Origin: Enterococcus ratti
GTDB taxonomy: Bacteria > Bacillota > Bacilli > Lactobacillales > Enterococcaceae
NCBI RefSeq assembly: GCF_001886195.1
Contig: NZ_JXLB01000002.1
Coordinates: 62,469 to 126,468, forward strand
DNA: 64,000 nt
Direction: 5' to 3'
Shown here: piece by piece, positions 25,897-35,278 of the stretch
Numbering within the stretch: the stretch's first letter is position 1
How the letters are laid out: the number at the start of each line of letters is the position of its first letter
Made by a program: the position numbers and the translations under genes
Notes under the pieces: model-generated
The model's input: only the letters and a program-made list of their open reading frames with translations
The model's database searches: none
What the model was told of the DNA's origin: nothing

Positions 25897-26172
25897 ATGA
25901 ATCGAGGAACATCTATTGGTATTAGCCTACAAGTTGATCAACAGCTTATTGATTTACAGATTCCTACACGAGTAACCATTATTCGATTAAAAAAGTTACT
26001 AATTGAAGCACTTCGTTTGAGGCAGGTAGCATTACCGGAAGAATATGATTTAGTGGTATTGAATAAACCAATTCGCTTAAATGAAGAATTTCTTTTATCC
26101 GATTATCCAATTTGTGAAGGAGATCAGCTGCTCATAAGGTCATGCACATTTAGCAAGGATAAATGCAGATAA
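25897..26172 (+). CDS. esaB: T7SS ubiquitin-like protein EsaB (YukD family)
   Basis: 91 residues with a ubiquitin-like fold pattern: ISLQVDQQLIDLQIPTRVTI at the start, LPEEYDLVVLNKPIRLNEEF in the middle and LSDYPICEGDQLLIR at the end. EsaB/YukD is an essential small cytosolic component of T7SSb. It follows esxA after 170 bp with AAAGGA before its ATG. In complete systems esaA and essA lie between esxA and esaB; the 170-bp gap is far too short for them. Confidence 0.85.
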   Translation: MNRGTSIGISLQVDQQLIDLQIPTRVTIIRLKKLLIEALRLRQVALPEEYDLVVLNKPIRLNEEFLLSDYPICEGDQLLIRSCTFSKDKCR

Positions 26173-26189
26173 AGGAAAAAGGTGAAAGT

Positions 26190-27344
26190 ATGTTCAAAAA
26201 AGTACACATGAAGGTAACGGATGAACTAGTAGAAATTTCTCTACAAGTTAATCAATATCGGCTAGAGCATTTGGAACAATATCAGTTTTTCTTAGCTTCA
26301 AAAAGAAATTTATTGACTGGTCAAATTACCTCTGTAACCGAAAAAAAATTAGTCATTCAGTATCAAAAAAATAAGTACATTGAATCACTTTCACAGATGA
26401 TCAAAGAAACGAATCTCTTTGAACGTCTGCAAATTGCGCAAAAAATCAATCGATTAACCGATTTTATAAATAGCCCGATTCAACCATGGCTTCATCTAGA
26501 TAATCTATTTTTTTTCGGAGAAGAAGTTGTTTTTGCTCATCGTGGGTTTATTCAGGAAATTGTTCCTTATACATTAGATGAAAGAGGATTTTTGCAGCAA
26601 TATCGTTTATTAGTTTTATCCATCATCTATCCTGAAAGAAATATTGAAAGTTTGACTGGAACAAATGATAAAATAAAAGATACACTTTTTAAGTTACTTC
26701 ATTGTGCGAAAAGCGTGGAAGAAATTTATCAAATTATAGGAAAACAACTTACAAAGCAAAAAAAAATACGCGCTCATAAACTACACTTAGTAAATAAGAG
26801 AAATTATTGGCTAATTAAATGGGCCCTATGCTTGTTTAGTCTTTTTACTATGGGGCTTTCTTTAGTGATGGAAAACTATGTCTTTCATCGTTTTCCTCAA
26901 CAAGAGCGGATCAGTAGGGCTAAAACACAATATATAGCGAGTAATTATGCAAGCGTTTTAGAAATTTTGGAAAAAGATTTACCGGAAAATCTTTCTTATG
27001 ATGTTCAATATGTAGCAGCTGTTAGTGCTATTCAACTAGATAATTTGACGGCTTCACAAAAAAAAATGGTCTTAAAAAAGCTTACTCAAGAACCAAGTGA
27101 AAACCTCTTGCTTTATTGGATATACATTGGAAAAGAAAACTTTAAAAAATCACTAGACATTGCTCAAAAACTTGGAGATCACCAATATATTTTACACACA
27201 TACACCAAATTATATGTAACTTTAAAAGCTAATAATAAAATAAGTGACAAAAAAAATCAGAAATTAATAAAAAAATATGCAGATAAAATTGACCATTATA
27301 CAAAAAAATTGGGAGAGAAGAAATCTGAAAACAACACAAAATAA
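26190..27344 (+). CDS. essB: T7SS membrane protein EssB (YukC family)
   Basis: 384 residues. The cytoplasmic N-terminal part (1-205) has the pseudokinase fold typical of EssB, with no kinase catalytic residues evident. One membrane helix follows (WALCLFSLFTMGLSLVM, about 210-228), then an extracellular helical domain to a lysine-rich end. Start ATG 26190 is preceded by AAAGGTGAAAG. It bridges EsaB and EssC in the secretion machine. It overlaps the open frame of the essC 5' part at its end. Confidence 0.88.
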   Translation: MFKKVHMKVTDELVEISLQVNQYRLEHLEQYQFFLASKRNLLTGQITSVTEKKLVIQYQKNKYIESLSQMIKETNLFERLQIAQKINRLTDFINSPIQPWLHLDNLFFFGEEVVFAHRGFIQEIVPYTLDERGFLQQYRLLVLSIIYPERNIESLTGTNDKIKDTLFKLLHCAKSVEEIYQIIGKQLTKQKKIRAHKLHLVNKRNYWLIKWALCLFSLFTMGLSLVMENYVFHRFPQQERISRAKTQYIASNYASVLEILEKDLPENLSYDVQYVAAVSAIQLDNLTASQKKMVLKKLTQEPSENLLLYWIYIGKENFKKSLDIAQKLGDHQYILHTYTKLYVTLKANNKISDKKNQKLIKKYADKIDHYTKKLGEKKSENNTK

Positions 27345-28944
27345 TTCTACATCCCGTTTGATTGATCCATCGAGACCTTGTACGCGGATTCTTTTTGATC
27401 TTTTTTATTTCGGTGAAACCTTTATTCATCAGACACTTACTTCAAATAAAAAAGAAGTGACACTCAACGGCAGACACTTTTCTTTGAAAGACACGCAGAC
27501 ATTTTATGAGAATCTCCTAACAGAAAATAAAAATTCCTTTCTTATACTGAAACATGAAGAACTTCAAGCAGTCATGGTCAATCAACCTAAGCAAGATATT
27601 TATATTTCGTCTGCTAAAGATTCTGCTATCGTTATTGAAACAGATGCCCTAATAACAATCAATTATCAAGGAGAAAAAGGGCATCAGCTAAGCATCTATC
27701 CTAGTAAAGCCCCTGTTTACTATAATCAACAATTAATAAGAAAAGGAATTTTTCCATTTCGAGCAGGTGACCAAGTAGTTGTCGATCAGCAAATCATTGA
27801 AATGCGAGAAGAACAGTTAAAAATTATAGGATTGGGAAAACAGATTCAGTTAAATCCTTGGCTGCTTATGAAAGAGCCTCCCTTGTCTGAATATCCTCAC
27901 GGTTTTCCTCTTTTTAAAAGAAGTCCAAGAATCTATTTAGAAGAACCAAAAGCTCGAATTGAAATTCAACGACCTCTTCTTGAAGTGATTGAGAACAATC
28001 ATACGTTTACAAAAATGATTGCTCCGTTGCTAGGAATATTTATTTTTAGCAGTATTTTTGGTTCCTTTGGTGCTAGAAATGCTACCATTTCATTAGGCAT
28101 GTGGGCAACTAGTTTGTTAACCTTCGCTTTAACTTCAATGGGCTATTTCTGGAATAAAAAGGAAAAGAAAAGGAAAAGTGAAGAACAAAAAAAGATTATT
28201 CGACAATACATGATCCAAAAAACTTCTGAATTACACTTGTTGCAGCAAAAGCAAAAAGAAGCATTGAAATACATGAATCCTTCGTTGAATCAGCTAGTAC
28301 TTATGGCAAAAAAATATCATTCAAGAATCTACGAACGCAGAAGGAAGGATAAAGATTTTTTAACAATCCAATTAGGAAACGGAGAAATCCCGATAAGTTT
28401 TCAAATAGATTTCTCAACTGAAAAAGCAGATGATTGGCTCAATGAAGATCAGATAACGATCATTCGTTCCTATGAAAAATTGACGAACGCTCCCATTGCT
28501 TTATCTTTAAAAGAACAGACATTAGGCCTTACTGGTACAACTCGTTTATTGCGGATTGCGATACAATCGATTCTTTTTCAATTAGCAATTTGGCATTCGT
28601 ATAGAGAAGTTGAATTTATTACTCTTCTTCAAGAAAAAGAATACAAAAGTAAATGGATGGAATGGCGTTGGCTACCACATCACATGATGAACAGTCAATC
28701 TGCTAAGCTAAGAGAGATCGTTTACAACCAAAAAAGTCAAGTGGTAGTTCTAAATGTTTTTTATAAAGTTCTGACTAAAAGAAAACAGCAACTACGTAAA
28801 GCTAAAGGTAAAAGAATTGATTTTAAACCAAATTATGTATGGACAATATTGGAAGAAAAGTGGCTTTTGGGGCATGAATTAAATGAATTTTTAGCAGAAG
28901 ATATGAGTCAATATGGAGTGATAGTTATATGGGGGAAAAAATAG
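27277..28944 (+). CDS. essC: EssC N-terminal part (FHA domains, membrane segments, degenerate ATPase)
   Basis: The first part of T7SS ATPase EssC, 555 codons from ATG 27277. Two FHA-like regions (residues about 20-200) precede two membrane helices (IAPLLGIFIFSSIFGSFG and MWATSLLTFALTSMGYFW, about 245-290), then the non-catalytic D0 ATPase-like domain to the end. The true start is unclear: GGGAGAGAAG sits seven bases before CTG 27325, while ATG 27277 has no ribosome site. The frame ends WGKK-stop at 28944, where intact EssC would read on into D1. The next frame begins 16 bases earlier; together they give about 1475 residues, the usual EssC length. Confidence 0.85.
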   Translation: MQIKLTIIQKNWERRNLKTTQNNSTSRLIDPSRPCTRILFDLFYFGETFIHQTLTSNKKEVTLNGRHFSLKDTQTFYENLLTENKNSFLILKHEELQAVMVNQPKQDIYISSAKDSAIVIETDALITINYQGEKGHQLSIYPSKAPVYYNQQLIRKGIFPFRAGDQVVVDQQIIEMREEQLKIIGLGKQIQLNPWLLMKEPPLSEYPHGFPLFKRSPRIYLEEPKARIEIQRPLLEVIENNHTFTKMIAPLLGIFIFSSIFGSFGARNATISLGMWATSLLTFALTSMGYFWNKKEKKRKSEEQKKIIRQYMIQKTSELHLLQQKQKEALKYMNPSLNQLVLMAKKYHSRIYERRRKDKDFLTIQLGNGEIPISFQIDFSTEKADDWLNEDQITIIRSYEKLTNAPIALSLKEQTLGLTGTTRLLRIAIQSILFQLAIWHSYREVEFITLLQEKEYKSKWMEWRWLPHHMMNSQSAKLREIVYNQKSQVVVLNVFYKVLTKRKQQLRKAKGKRIDFKPNYVWTILEEKWLLGHELNEFLAEDMSQYGVIVIWGKK

Positions 28945-31736
28945 TGAATCAGTTACCTGAAACTATAACCACTCTAATTGAATATTGCAATGAAGAAGCT
29001 GCTATACTAATCAATCAGAATAATCAATTTGTTAATCAAAAATTTGTCCCTGATTTTTTACCAGTTAATTCGATTGAACAAGCAATTAGACGGTTGGCAA
29101 ATTTGATCCATGAAGAAGTAGTAAAGAATATCTTGCCGGAAAGTATCAGTTTGTTAGAACAATATGGTGTTCAAAGTGTTGATGAGCTGCACATTTTTAA
29201 ACGGTGGTCTAATGCAAATCCTAATCAATCCCTTCGTTCATTGATTGGTTGGAGAGGAAAAACAACAAAGATTTATTGGGATCTTCATGAGCGGATACAT
29301 GGACCGCATGCGCTAGTGGGTGGTACAACAGGTTCAGGAAAATCAGAATTTCTAACGACTTATTTGATTGGGTTAGCTATTAACTTTTCTCCAGAAGATG
29401 TCGGTATACTGATTATTGATTGGAAAGGCGGAGGGATTGCCTATATGCTAGAGCAGTTACCTCATTTTATGGGTGCGGTTACAAATTTAGATGGGGGAGG
29501 CTCAACGCGAATATTAACAAGTATTAAAGCAGAGTTAACAAAGAGACAAAAACTATTTGCAGAAAATGATGTGAAAAATATCAATGATTATATAAACTTA
29601 TATAAAAAACAAAAGAAGCTAAGGACAGCTAGAATCCCTCAACAGCCGTTACCTCATCTTTTTTTAGTGGTAGATGAGTTTGCAGAATTAAAGGTAAATG
29701 TTCCCGAATTTTTGGATGAGTTGACTTCAGTGGCACGTATTGGTCGTTCATTAGGTATTCACTTGATTTTAGCGACTCAAAAACCTACAGGGGTAATCAA
29801 CGATCAGATAGAAGCTAATAGTCAAAGTAAAATTGCTTTAAAGATGGCAAGTGTAGAAGATTCAAAGGAACTGTTGAAAACGTCAGATGCAGCTTATGTG
29901 ACTAGACCGGGGAGAGGGTACTTGAAAGTAGGTGAAAGTGATACTTATGAACAGTTTCAAAGTGGTTATGCAGATGTTTTGTATACGCCAAATAAATCAT
30001 TTGAAACGGTTGACGAACAACTTTTTATCATCAATGAATTAGGCCAGAGGGAGCTATTATATAAGTCAAAAGAAGAACAAAGAAAAACAGTTGAACATCT
30101 ATGTACACAACGTGAGGCAGTTGTTAATAAGATAAAAAAAACTTTTGAAACTACTTCTTTTATGAAGCCAAATAGACCTTGGTTATCAGAATTACCCAAA
30201 TGGTTAACTACTCCTTTTGTTGAAAGAAAAGACCAAAAAAATTTAAAAGTTCCGATTGGTTTATTGGATATTCCAGAACAACAACGCCAGTGTGTTTTCT
30301 ATCATGAGATAGAAAAAAATAGCCATACTATTGTTTTTGCTAGTCAAGGATATGGAAAAACAACGGTGTTGCAAACAATTGTTTTAAATATTGCAAGACA
30401 AAATACGCCAAATCAAGTAGTATTTAATTTGCTTGATTTTGGGAATAACGGTCTTTTGTCATTGAAGCAATTGCCTCACGTTGCGGACATTGTTTCATTA
30501 GAAGAAGAGGAAAAATTGCAAAAAATGCTTATTCAAATTGAAGAAATTTTAGTGAAAAGAAAACAATTATTTAAAGAAAGTAACGCAGGTAACGTGAAAC
30601 AATATGAAGAAAGAAATCGTTTTATGTTGCCTGTTATTTTTATCATATTAGATAGTTATGATGGACTTAACATGGAGGACAAACGTAAAGAGTTTATCGA
30701 TGAACTATTGTTGCGTTTGTTAAGAGATGGTGCAAGCTTGGGAGTATATCTGATCATGTCTGCAAGTAGAGTAGGGAGCATTCGGATGAATATGATGAGC
30801 CAAATTCCAACAAAGATGTGCATGTTTCTAAATGACGAGAGTGAAAGAAATCTGTTAATAGGAGGAAGAAAAGAAATAGAATTAAAAGCAATTCAAGGAC
30901 GAGGACAAGTAATGTTAGAGAGACCGACTACGATTCAATTTTACTTACCTGTAAAAGGAGGAAATGGTTCTGAGCTATTAAAAAACATAGAGGATGAAAC
31001 AGCGAAAATCAATCATAACTGGAAAGGAAAACGTCCGAATAAAATTCCAATGGTACCAGATAGACTAACTTCGAAGAAATTTTACCAGTTTGTTAAAAAT
31101 AAAGAGGAAGAGCATTTGTATTTAGGATTGAATCAGCGCTCCGCTTTGGTAGAATCTTTCAGATTTTTTCAAAGTAAAAGTATTGGTTTATTTTTTACTT
31201 CCGACAAGCAATTTTATAAAACTTTTCCTTGGTTACTTACACAGATGATAGATAAAAAAGCCAAATTGATTTTGATAGATATTTCCGGAACACTTGAAGG
31301 AAAAAAACAGTCTGCTTCTGCTTACTTTGATTCTCGTGCAATCTTAGAAAAATACGATGAATTTAATCGTTTTTGGAAGAACTTAATGAATGGAAAAATA
31401 AAAAAAATTGTACTCATTAACGGAACTGCTGAATTTGTAGAAAAGATGGCTTTAATTCCGGTGGAAGTGACAAAGTTATTAAGTGAAGGTAGTCAGTACT
31501 TACAACTAATTTTTATAGATTCTTTAACGAAAATTGGACATACTTATGGTGACTTAACTCAAGAAGTAAAAGAAAATGTCTCTCAGATTATTTTTGGAGG
31601 AAGTTTACAAACCCAATTGTTTATAGAAGATCAGACATGTATATGGGAAAATCGTTCAAATGAGAGGAATTGTTTTCATAGTTTAACCGATGGATGCTTA
31701 GAAAGAATTGTAGTTCCTATGAGTGAAATCATTTGA
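28929..31736 (+). CDS. essC: EssC C-terminal part (FtsK/SpoIIIE ATPase domains D1-D3)
   Basis: 935 residues. D1 has Walker A VGGTTGSGKSEF near 130 and Walker B HLFLVVDEFAEL near 243. D2 has Walker A ASQGYGKTT near 470. D3 (about 730-935) has no proper Walker A (FFTSDKQFYKT), as in other EssC proteins. These domains power substrate export. The frame opens at ATG 28929 inside the last codons of the N-terminal part, with GGAG ten bases upstream, so coupled re-initiation is possible. One extra G in the run at 28931-28935 would fuse both parts. Either a frameshift or a true two-chain EssC, like EccCa/EccCb of mycobacteria. Confidence 0.88.
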   Translation: MGEKIVNQLPETITTLIEYCNEEAAILINQNNQFVNQKFVPDFLPVNSIEQAIRRLANLIHEEVVKNILPESISLLEQYGVQSVDELHIFKRWSNANPNQSLRSLIGWRGKTTKIYWDLHERIHGPHALVGGTTGSGKSEFLTTYLIGLAINFSPEDVGILIIDWKGGGIAYMLEQLPHFMGAVTNLDGGGSTRILTSIKAELTKRQKLFAENDVKNINDYINLYKKQKKLRTARIPQQPLPHLFLVVDEFAELKVNVPEFLDELTSVARIGRSLGIHLILATQKPTGVINDQIEANSQSKIALKMASVEDSKELLKTSDAAYVTRPGRGYLKVGESDTYEQFQSGYADVLYTPNKSFETVDEQLFIINELGQRELLYKSKEEQRKTVEHLCTQREAVVNKIKKTFETTSFMKPNRPWLSELPKWLTTPFVERKDQKNLKVPIGLLDIPEQQRQCVFYHEIEKNSHTIVFASQGYGKTTVLQTIVLNIARQNTPNQVVFNLLDFGNNGLLSLKQLPHVADIVSLEEEEKLQKMLIQIEEILVKRKQLFKESNAGNVKQYEERNRFMLPVIFIILDSYDGLNMEDKRKEFIDELLLRLLRDGASLGVYLIMSASRVGSIRMNMMSQIPTKMCMFLNDESERNLLIGGRKEIELKAIQGRGQVMLERPTTIQFYLPVKGGNGSELLKNIEDETAKINHNWKGKRPNKIPMVPDRLTSKKFYQFVKNKEEEHLYLGLNQRSALVESFRFFQSKSIGLFFTSDKQFYKTFPWLLTQMIDKKAKLILIDISGTLEGKKQSASAYFDSRAILEKYDEFNRFWKNLMNGKIKKIVLINGTAEFVEKMALIPVEVTKLLSEGSQYLQLIFIDSLTKIGHTYGDLTQEVKENVSQIIFGGSLQTQLFIEDQTCIWENRSNERNCFHSLTDGCLERIVVPMSEII

Positions 31737-31893
31737 ATCATTCGTTTCTTTTTTAAACGATTTCCTTGAAAGAAATGTATCTAAAGTTAGTTTTTTAAAA
31801 CACCGTTTCGAGATGTTTTTTTGCGCTTTAGATTGAGTTGTGTGTTTCATAATCTCTTCATAAAAGGCGTCCGCATTATGGTTGCAGTAAGTA

Positions 31894-31933
31894 AAACATC
31901 TCAAACATGAGAAGCTGTTTCGAGATGTTTTTT
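31894..31933 (+). terminator. Terminator downstream of the T7SS cluster
   Basis: AAACATCTC pairs with GAGATGTTT and is followed by TTT. A second copy of CGTTTCGAGATGTTTTTTT at 31804 lacks its partner arm and looks like a leftover duplicate. The 355-bp gap has no gene. Confidence 0.65.
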
Positions 31934-32094
31934 CTTGCTGCTTGGTCCAAAATATGCTTTTCAAACGACATGACAAACGATGTTTGAGTATCTGTTCCTT
32001 GAATTAAACCAGTTTTTTCAAAATATGAGATGCTTCAAAAAATTTATTGAAGCTGCTTGTGCTTGATACTGTTACAATTTGTGGAAACGATGAA

Positions 32095-33333
32095 TTATAT
32101 TTTTTTTTCTAATAAACTTATTTCTTGAATCATTGCTTTTTTTCTAGGATATTTCTTTTTTATTTCTTTAATTAAAAGCTGAACTGAAACCATGCTGTTT
32201 GGTAATTTAGCCATCTCTTCAATGTGTAATGCCATTTTCTGGTAATGGAAACGAGTGGTGGTTGTATGAGCCATTTTACGTAGTTCATATTCATATTTTT
32301 GTAAAAGCGCTTCTGGTGCTTGCTTTTTTAAGAGATTGAAATAACGATTAACTTCTGTAAGGCCGGGTGTTTCTAAAACGTGATCTAATAATAGATCATA
32401 ACGCTTTTCCTGTGAATAGAATAAGCCAATATCTAAATGGTTGCGTAGTTCTTTAAATAAACAATTTCTTATTTTTTCCCATTCAGAGGAAGAACAAGCT
32501 TTTTTCAATTGGTGAATTAGATTCATATCTACGGATTCATTCTCAATCAATAATTGTGTTAATTGATTAATATATGCTTCTTTTTTTCCTAACTTTTGAT
32601 AAAGATTCTTTAGGGAATACCGATGTTGCAAAACTAGTTGAGGCAAATAACTATCTAAATCAATACTTTCCTTTAATACTTCTTCTGCTTCTTTATATAA
32701 TTTGTTTTGCAGTAAATAATCAATATATTGCAGTCTAACAGCGGGAGATTCCCAATTTTCTTGGATAGCTTGTTGAATTTGCTGTTTTGAATAATTCAAG
32801 ATATCCATTTGCTTGACAGACAATATACGGCTCTTTTTTTTCGTAGGTTTTGATTCTAAGGACTCGGGGTCATTATTTACTAATGAAGAAGCACTTATTT
32901 TGTGTTCAGTTCTATGATTTTTTCTTAGATTGGATGCTTCATTTGAAACATAACGTTGAAATCTTTTTACTAATTGCTTGTTTTCCTTCAAAATTATTTT
33001 TAGAAATTGACGAATTTGTGAGTCATCTGCATGGGAAATTAAATATGTAATATTATTTATATTTTTCTTTTGCAATTGTTTGTTGTATGCAAATAAAACG
33101 GATGCTAAGTGTGGACATTGTGTATTAGAGGTACATGGACAATTACAAAACATTTCCCCAAAAAGCAAATTTTCAGTCACGTCAATAACTGCTTCATATT
33201 TTTCTTGAGTAGTAGAAATAGTCGCAATTATTTTTTTTTTCTTAAATTTAATCTCACCTACCTTTTTGTTTATAAAATAGGAATACCCTAACTCTAATGC
33301 ATCTCCTAAAAAATATTTTTTCCAATCTTTCAA
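32095..33333 (-). CDS. SWIM zinc-finger protein
   Basis: 412 residues. A SWIM motif (C63, C65, C73, H75) is in FCNCPCTSNTQCPHLASVL. The remaining 330 residues are helical, with TPR-like pairs (LLQNKLYKEAEEVLKES). The start is TTG 33333, with AAAGGAGG upstream. Relatives are YwqB-type proteins often paired with SNF2 helicases; no helicase is present here. Function is unknown, perhaps nucleic-acid or protein binding. Confidence 0.75.
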   Translation of the reverse strand: MKDWKKYFLGDALELGYSYFINKKVGEIKFKKKKIIATISTTQEKYEAVIDVTENLLFGEMFCNCPCTSNTQCPHLASVLFAYNKQLQKKNINNITYLISHADDSQIRQFLKIILKENKQLVKRFQRYVSNEASNLRKNHRTEHKISASSLVNNDPESLESKPTKKKSRILSVKQMDILNYSKQQIQQAIQENWESPAVRLQYIDYLLQNKLYKEAEEVLKESIDLDSYLPQLVLQHRYSLKNLYQKLGKKEAYINQLTQLLIENESVDMNLIHQLKKACSSSEWEKIRNCLFKELRNHLDIGLFYSQEKRYDLLLDHVLETPGLTEVNRYFNLLKKQAPEALLQKYEYELRKMAHTTTTRFHYQKMALHIEEMAKLPNSMVSVQLLIKEIKKKYPRKKAMIQEISLLEKKI

Positions 33334-33488
33334 TTTATTTCCTCCTTTAGAGTATTTTATACTTAAGTTTAACGGAAAAACAAATGAAAGACAGTATTTT
33401 TTTATAATACGTTAGTTATTTAATAGGGAACAGAGTCTACAAGCTTATTAGTTTATTTAGTTATAAGAATTCTTGAATAATTCCTTCG

Positions 33489-33560
33489 TTACTTGGTCGT
33501 CTTTCTTTTTCTAACTAAAGCAATTTTATGGAGTAAAGTGTTTAAAATAATTTGGTTCAT
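33489..33560 (-). CDS. Candidate 23-residue peptide gene
   Basis: AGGAG eight bases before ATG 33560 opens MNQIILNTLLHKIALVRKRK, then TTK and stop. Just upstream, without a start codon, lies a signal-peptide-like stretch ILTALLTSYLIISLTLPASE. Either a small amphipathic peptide or a decayed secreted-peptide gene. The 530-bp gap between the SWIM gene and proA otherwise holds only hairpins. Confidence 0.3.
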   Translation of the reverse strand: MNQIILNTLLHKIALVRKRKTTK

Positions 33561-33671
33561 TTCTTCTTCTCCTGTTTATTGAAGTTTTGCATAACTTTCT
33601 GATGCAGGAAGGGTTAAAGAAATTATTAAATAGCTGGTTAATAAAGCAGTTAAAATTTTTTACTTTCAAAA

Positions 33672-33718
33672 AACAAGTCAAAATTGACGAATAATTTTCG
33701 TCAATTTTGACTTGTTTT
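33672..33718. terminator. 19-bp perfect hairpin
   Basis: A flawless 19-bp inverted repeat (33672-33690 with 33698-33716) has a seven-base loop and a short T run on the right and a T run on the minus side. It may end transcripts from either direction. Confidence 0.6.
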
Positions 33719-33841
33719 AAAGAATTCCTATTCTTCATAAATTCAAAAGCAAAATTCATCTTTTTTGACTTGTTTTGTTAGTAATCGTTTGTATTGGAGA
33801 ATCTCAAAAAATTCTTTTAATAAAAAATTTTATTGTGAAGA

Positions 33842-33869
33842 ATAAAAATGTTTCGTGTGAAACATTTTA
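33842..33869 (-). terminator. Terminator of proA
   Basis: AAAATGTTTC pairs with GAAACATTTT and overlaps the proA stop codon. TTTTTATTC follows on the minus strand. Confidence 0.6.
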
Positions 33870-35072
33870 ACGAGTTTGTCCCTCCCCATAAATAATATAC
33901 TTGATAGAGGTCAATTCATTTAAACCCATAGGGCCTCGAGCATGTAACTTTTGCGTGGAAATCCCAACTTCTGCGCCAAAGCCAAAAACAGCGCTATCAG
34001 TGAAGCGAGTAGAGGCATTACATCAACAGCGGCAGCATCTACTTCATTTAAAAATCGTTGACTTGCTTGATAGCTATCAGTCACGATAGTTTCAGAATGT
34101 TTCGTATTGTGTTGATTGATATGTGTAATTGCTTCGTCTAATGAATCAACTACTTTTATAGCTAGGATGTAATCTAAATACTCGGTATCCCAGTCTGCTT
34201 TTTCTACTAGTGCAGCAGTTTCTAAATATTCCATTGCGCGCCCGTTTCTGCACGAAGAGCAACTCCATGTTCAACTAGTTCTTTTTCGATGGCTGGTAAG
34301 AAGAAAGGAGCAATTTCTGAATGGATAAGCAAAGTTTCAACGGCATTGCACACAAAAGGACGTAAAGCTTTGGCATTTATGACAACGTTCGTAGCCATGG
34401 TTAATTGTGCATCTTTATCGATATAAATGTGGTTATTTCCAGTTCCTGTTTCAATTACTGGAACAGTAGCTTGTTCCTTTACCTGTCGGATTAAGTTGAC
34501 TCCTCCACGGGGAATCAAAACATCTAAATACTCTGTTAATTTCATTAATTTTATAGCTGTTTTGTAGAAGTATCGTCAACAAATTGAATGGCATAAGGAG
34601 ATAATCCAGCATTTACTAATGTTTTCTGAAGTAATTTTACTAGAAACTGATTAGAAAAGGATGCATCTTTTCCTCCTCGTAAAATTATTTCGTTTCCTGA
34701 TTTAAAAGCCAAACTAGCTGTATCCGTTGTGACGTTAGGTCTTGATTCATAGATCACTCCAATTACACTAAGAGGGATACGTTTTTTTTCAATCAGTAGA
34801 CCATCTGCATTTTTCCACATCTGTTCTACTTTGCCAATCGGATCTTCTAGTAGCGCAATTTTATTAATTTCTTCTGCCATTTCATGAATGCGTTTTGGCG
34901 TTAAACGTAACCGATCTTGCATTGTTTCAGTCATTTTATTTTCAATCGCTTGTTCTAAATCTTTTTGGTTTGCTTCAAGTATGGCTCCTTGATTTTTTTG
35001 ATTTGTATCCATTAAAGCAAGGGAATGTGTACTTTGCTTGGCATTTTTTCCAAGTTGGGTTAAATCAGTCAT
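33867..35072 (-). pseudogene. proA: Gamma-glutamyl phosphate reductase, disrupted
   Basis: Four collinear pieces make up one ProA. Residues 1-173 (MTDLTQLGKNAK through IYESRPNVTTDTASLAFKSGN) end in a stop at 34551. KLTEYLDVLIPRGGVNLI to VCNAVETLLIH, carrying the catalytic cysteine, ends at 34222. EYLETAALVEKADWDTEYLD to FLNEVDAAAV follows. The last piece, [19 protein letters not shown], ends at 33867. Thus at least three register shifts occur, one of them a missing base near 34021. ProA reduces glutamyl phosphate to glutamate semialdehyde in proline synthesis. The upstream proB is intact. Confidence 0.92.
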
Positions 35073-35278
35073 AAATGTTCTTCTTTATAAACGACTATTT
35101 ATATAATCGTTTTATTTAAAATGTTTTCTGATTGTAAAATTTAATGAACCATACATTCCTTACAGAATTTGTTTCGTTAGTGAATGATTTTTTAGCGTAC
35201 AATAAATTTATAGAAAGTGCCAAAACTTTTTTCTCTAGTAATTTAACTACCTAAAAAGGTTTTAATTTCTCTCTTAAC

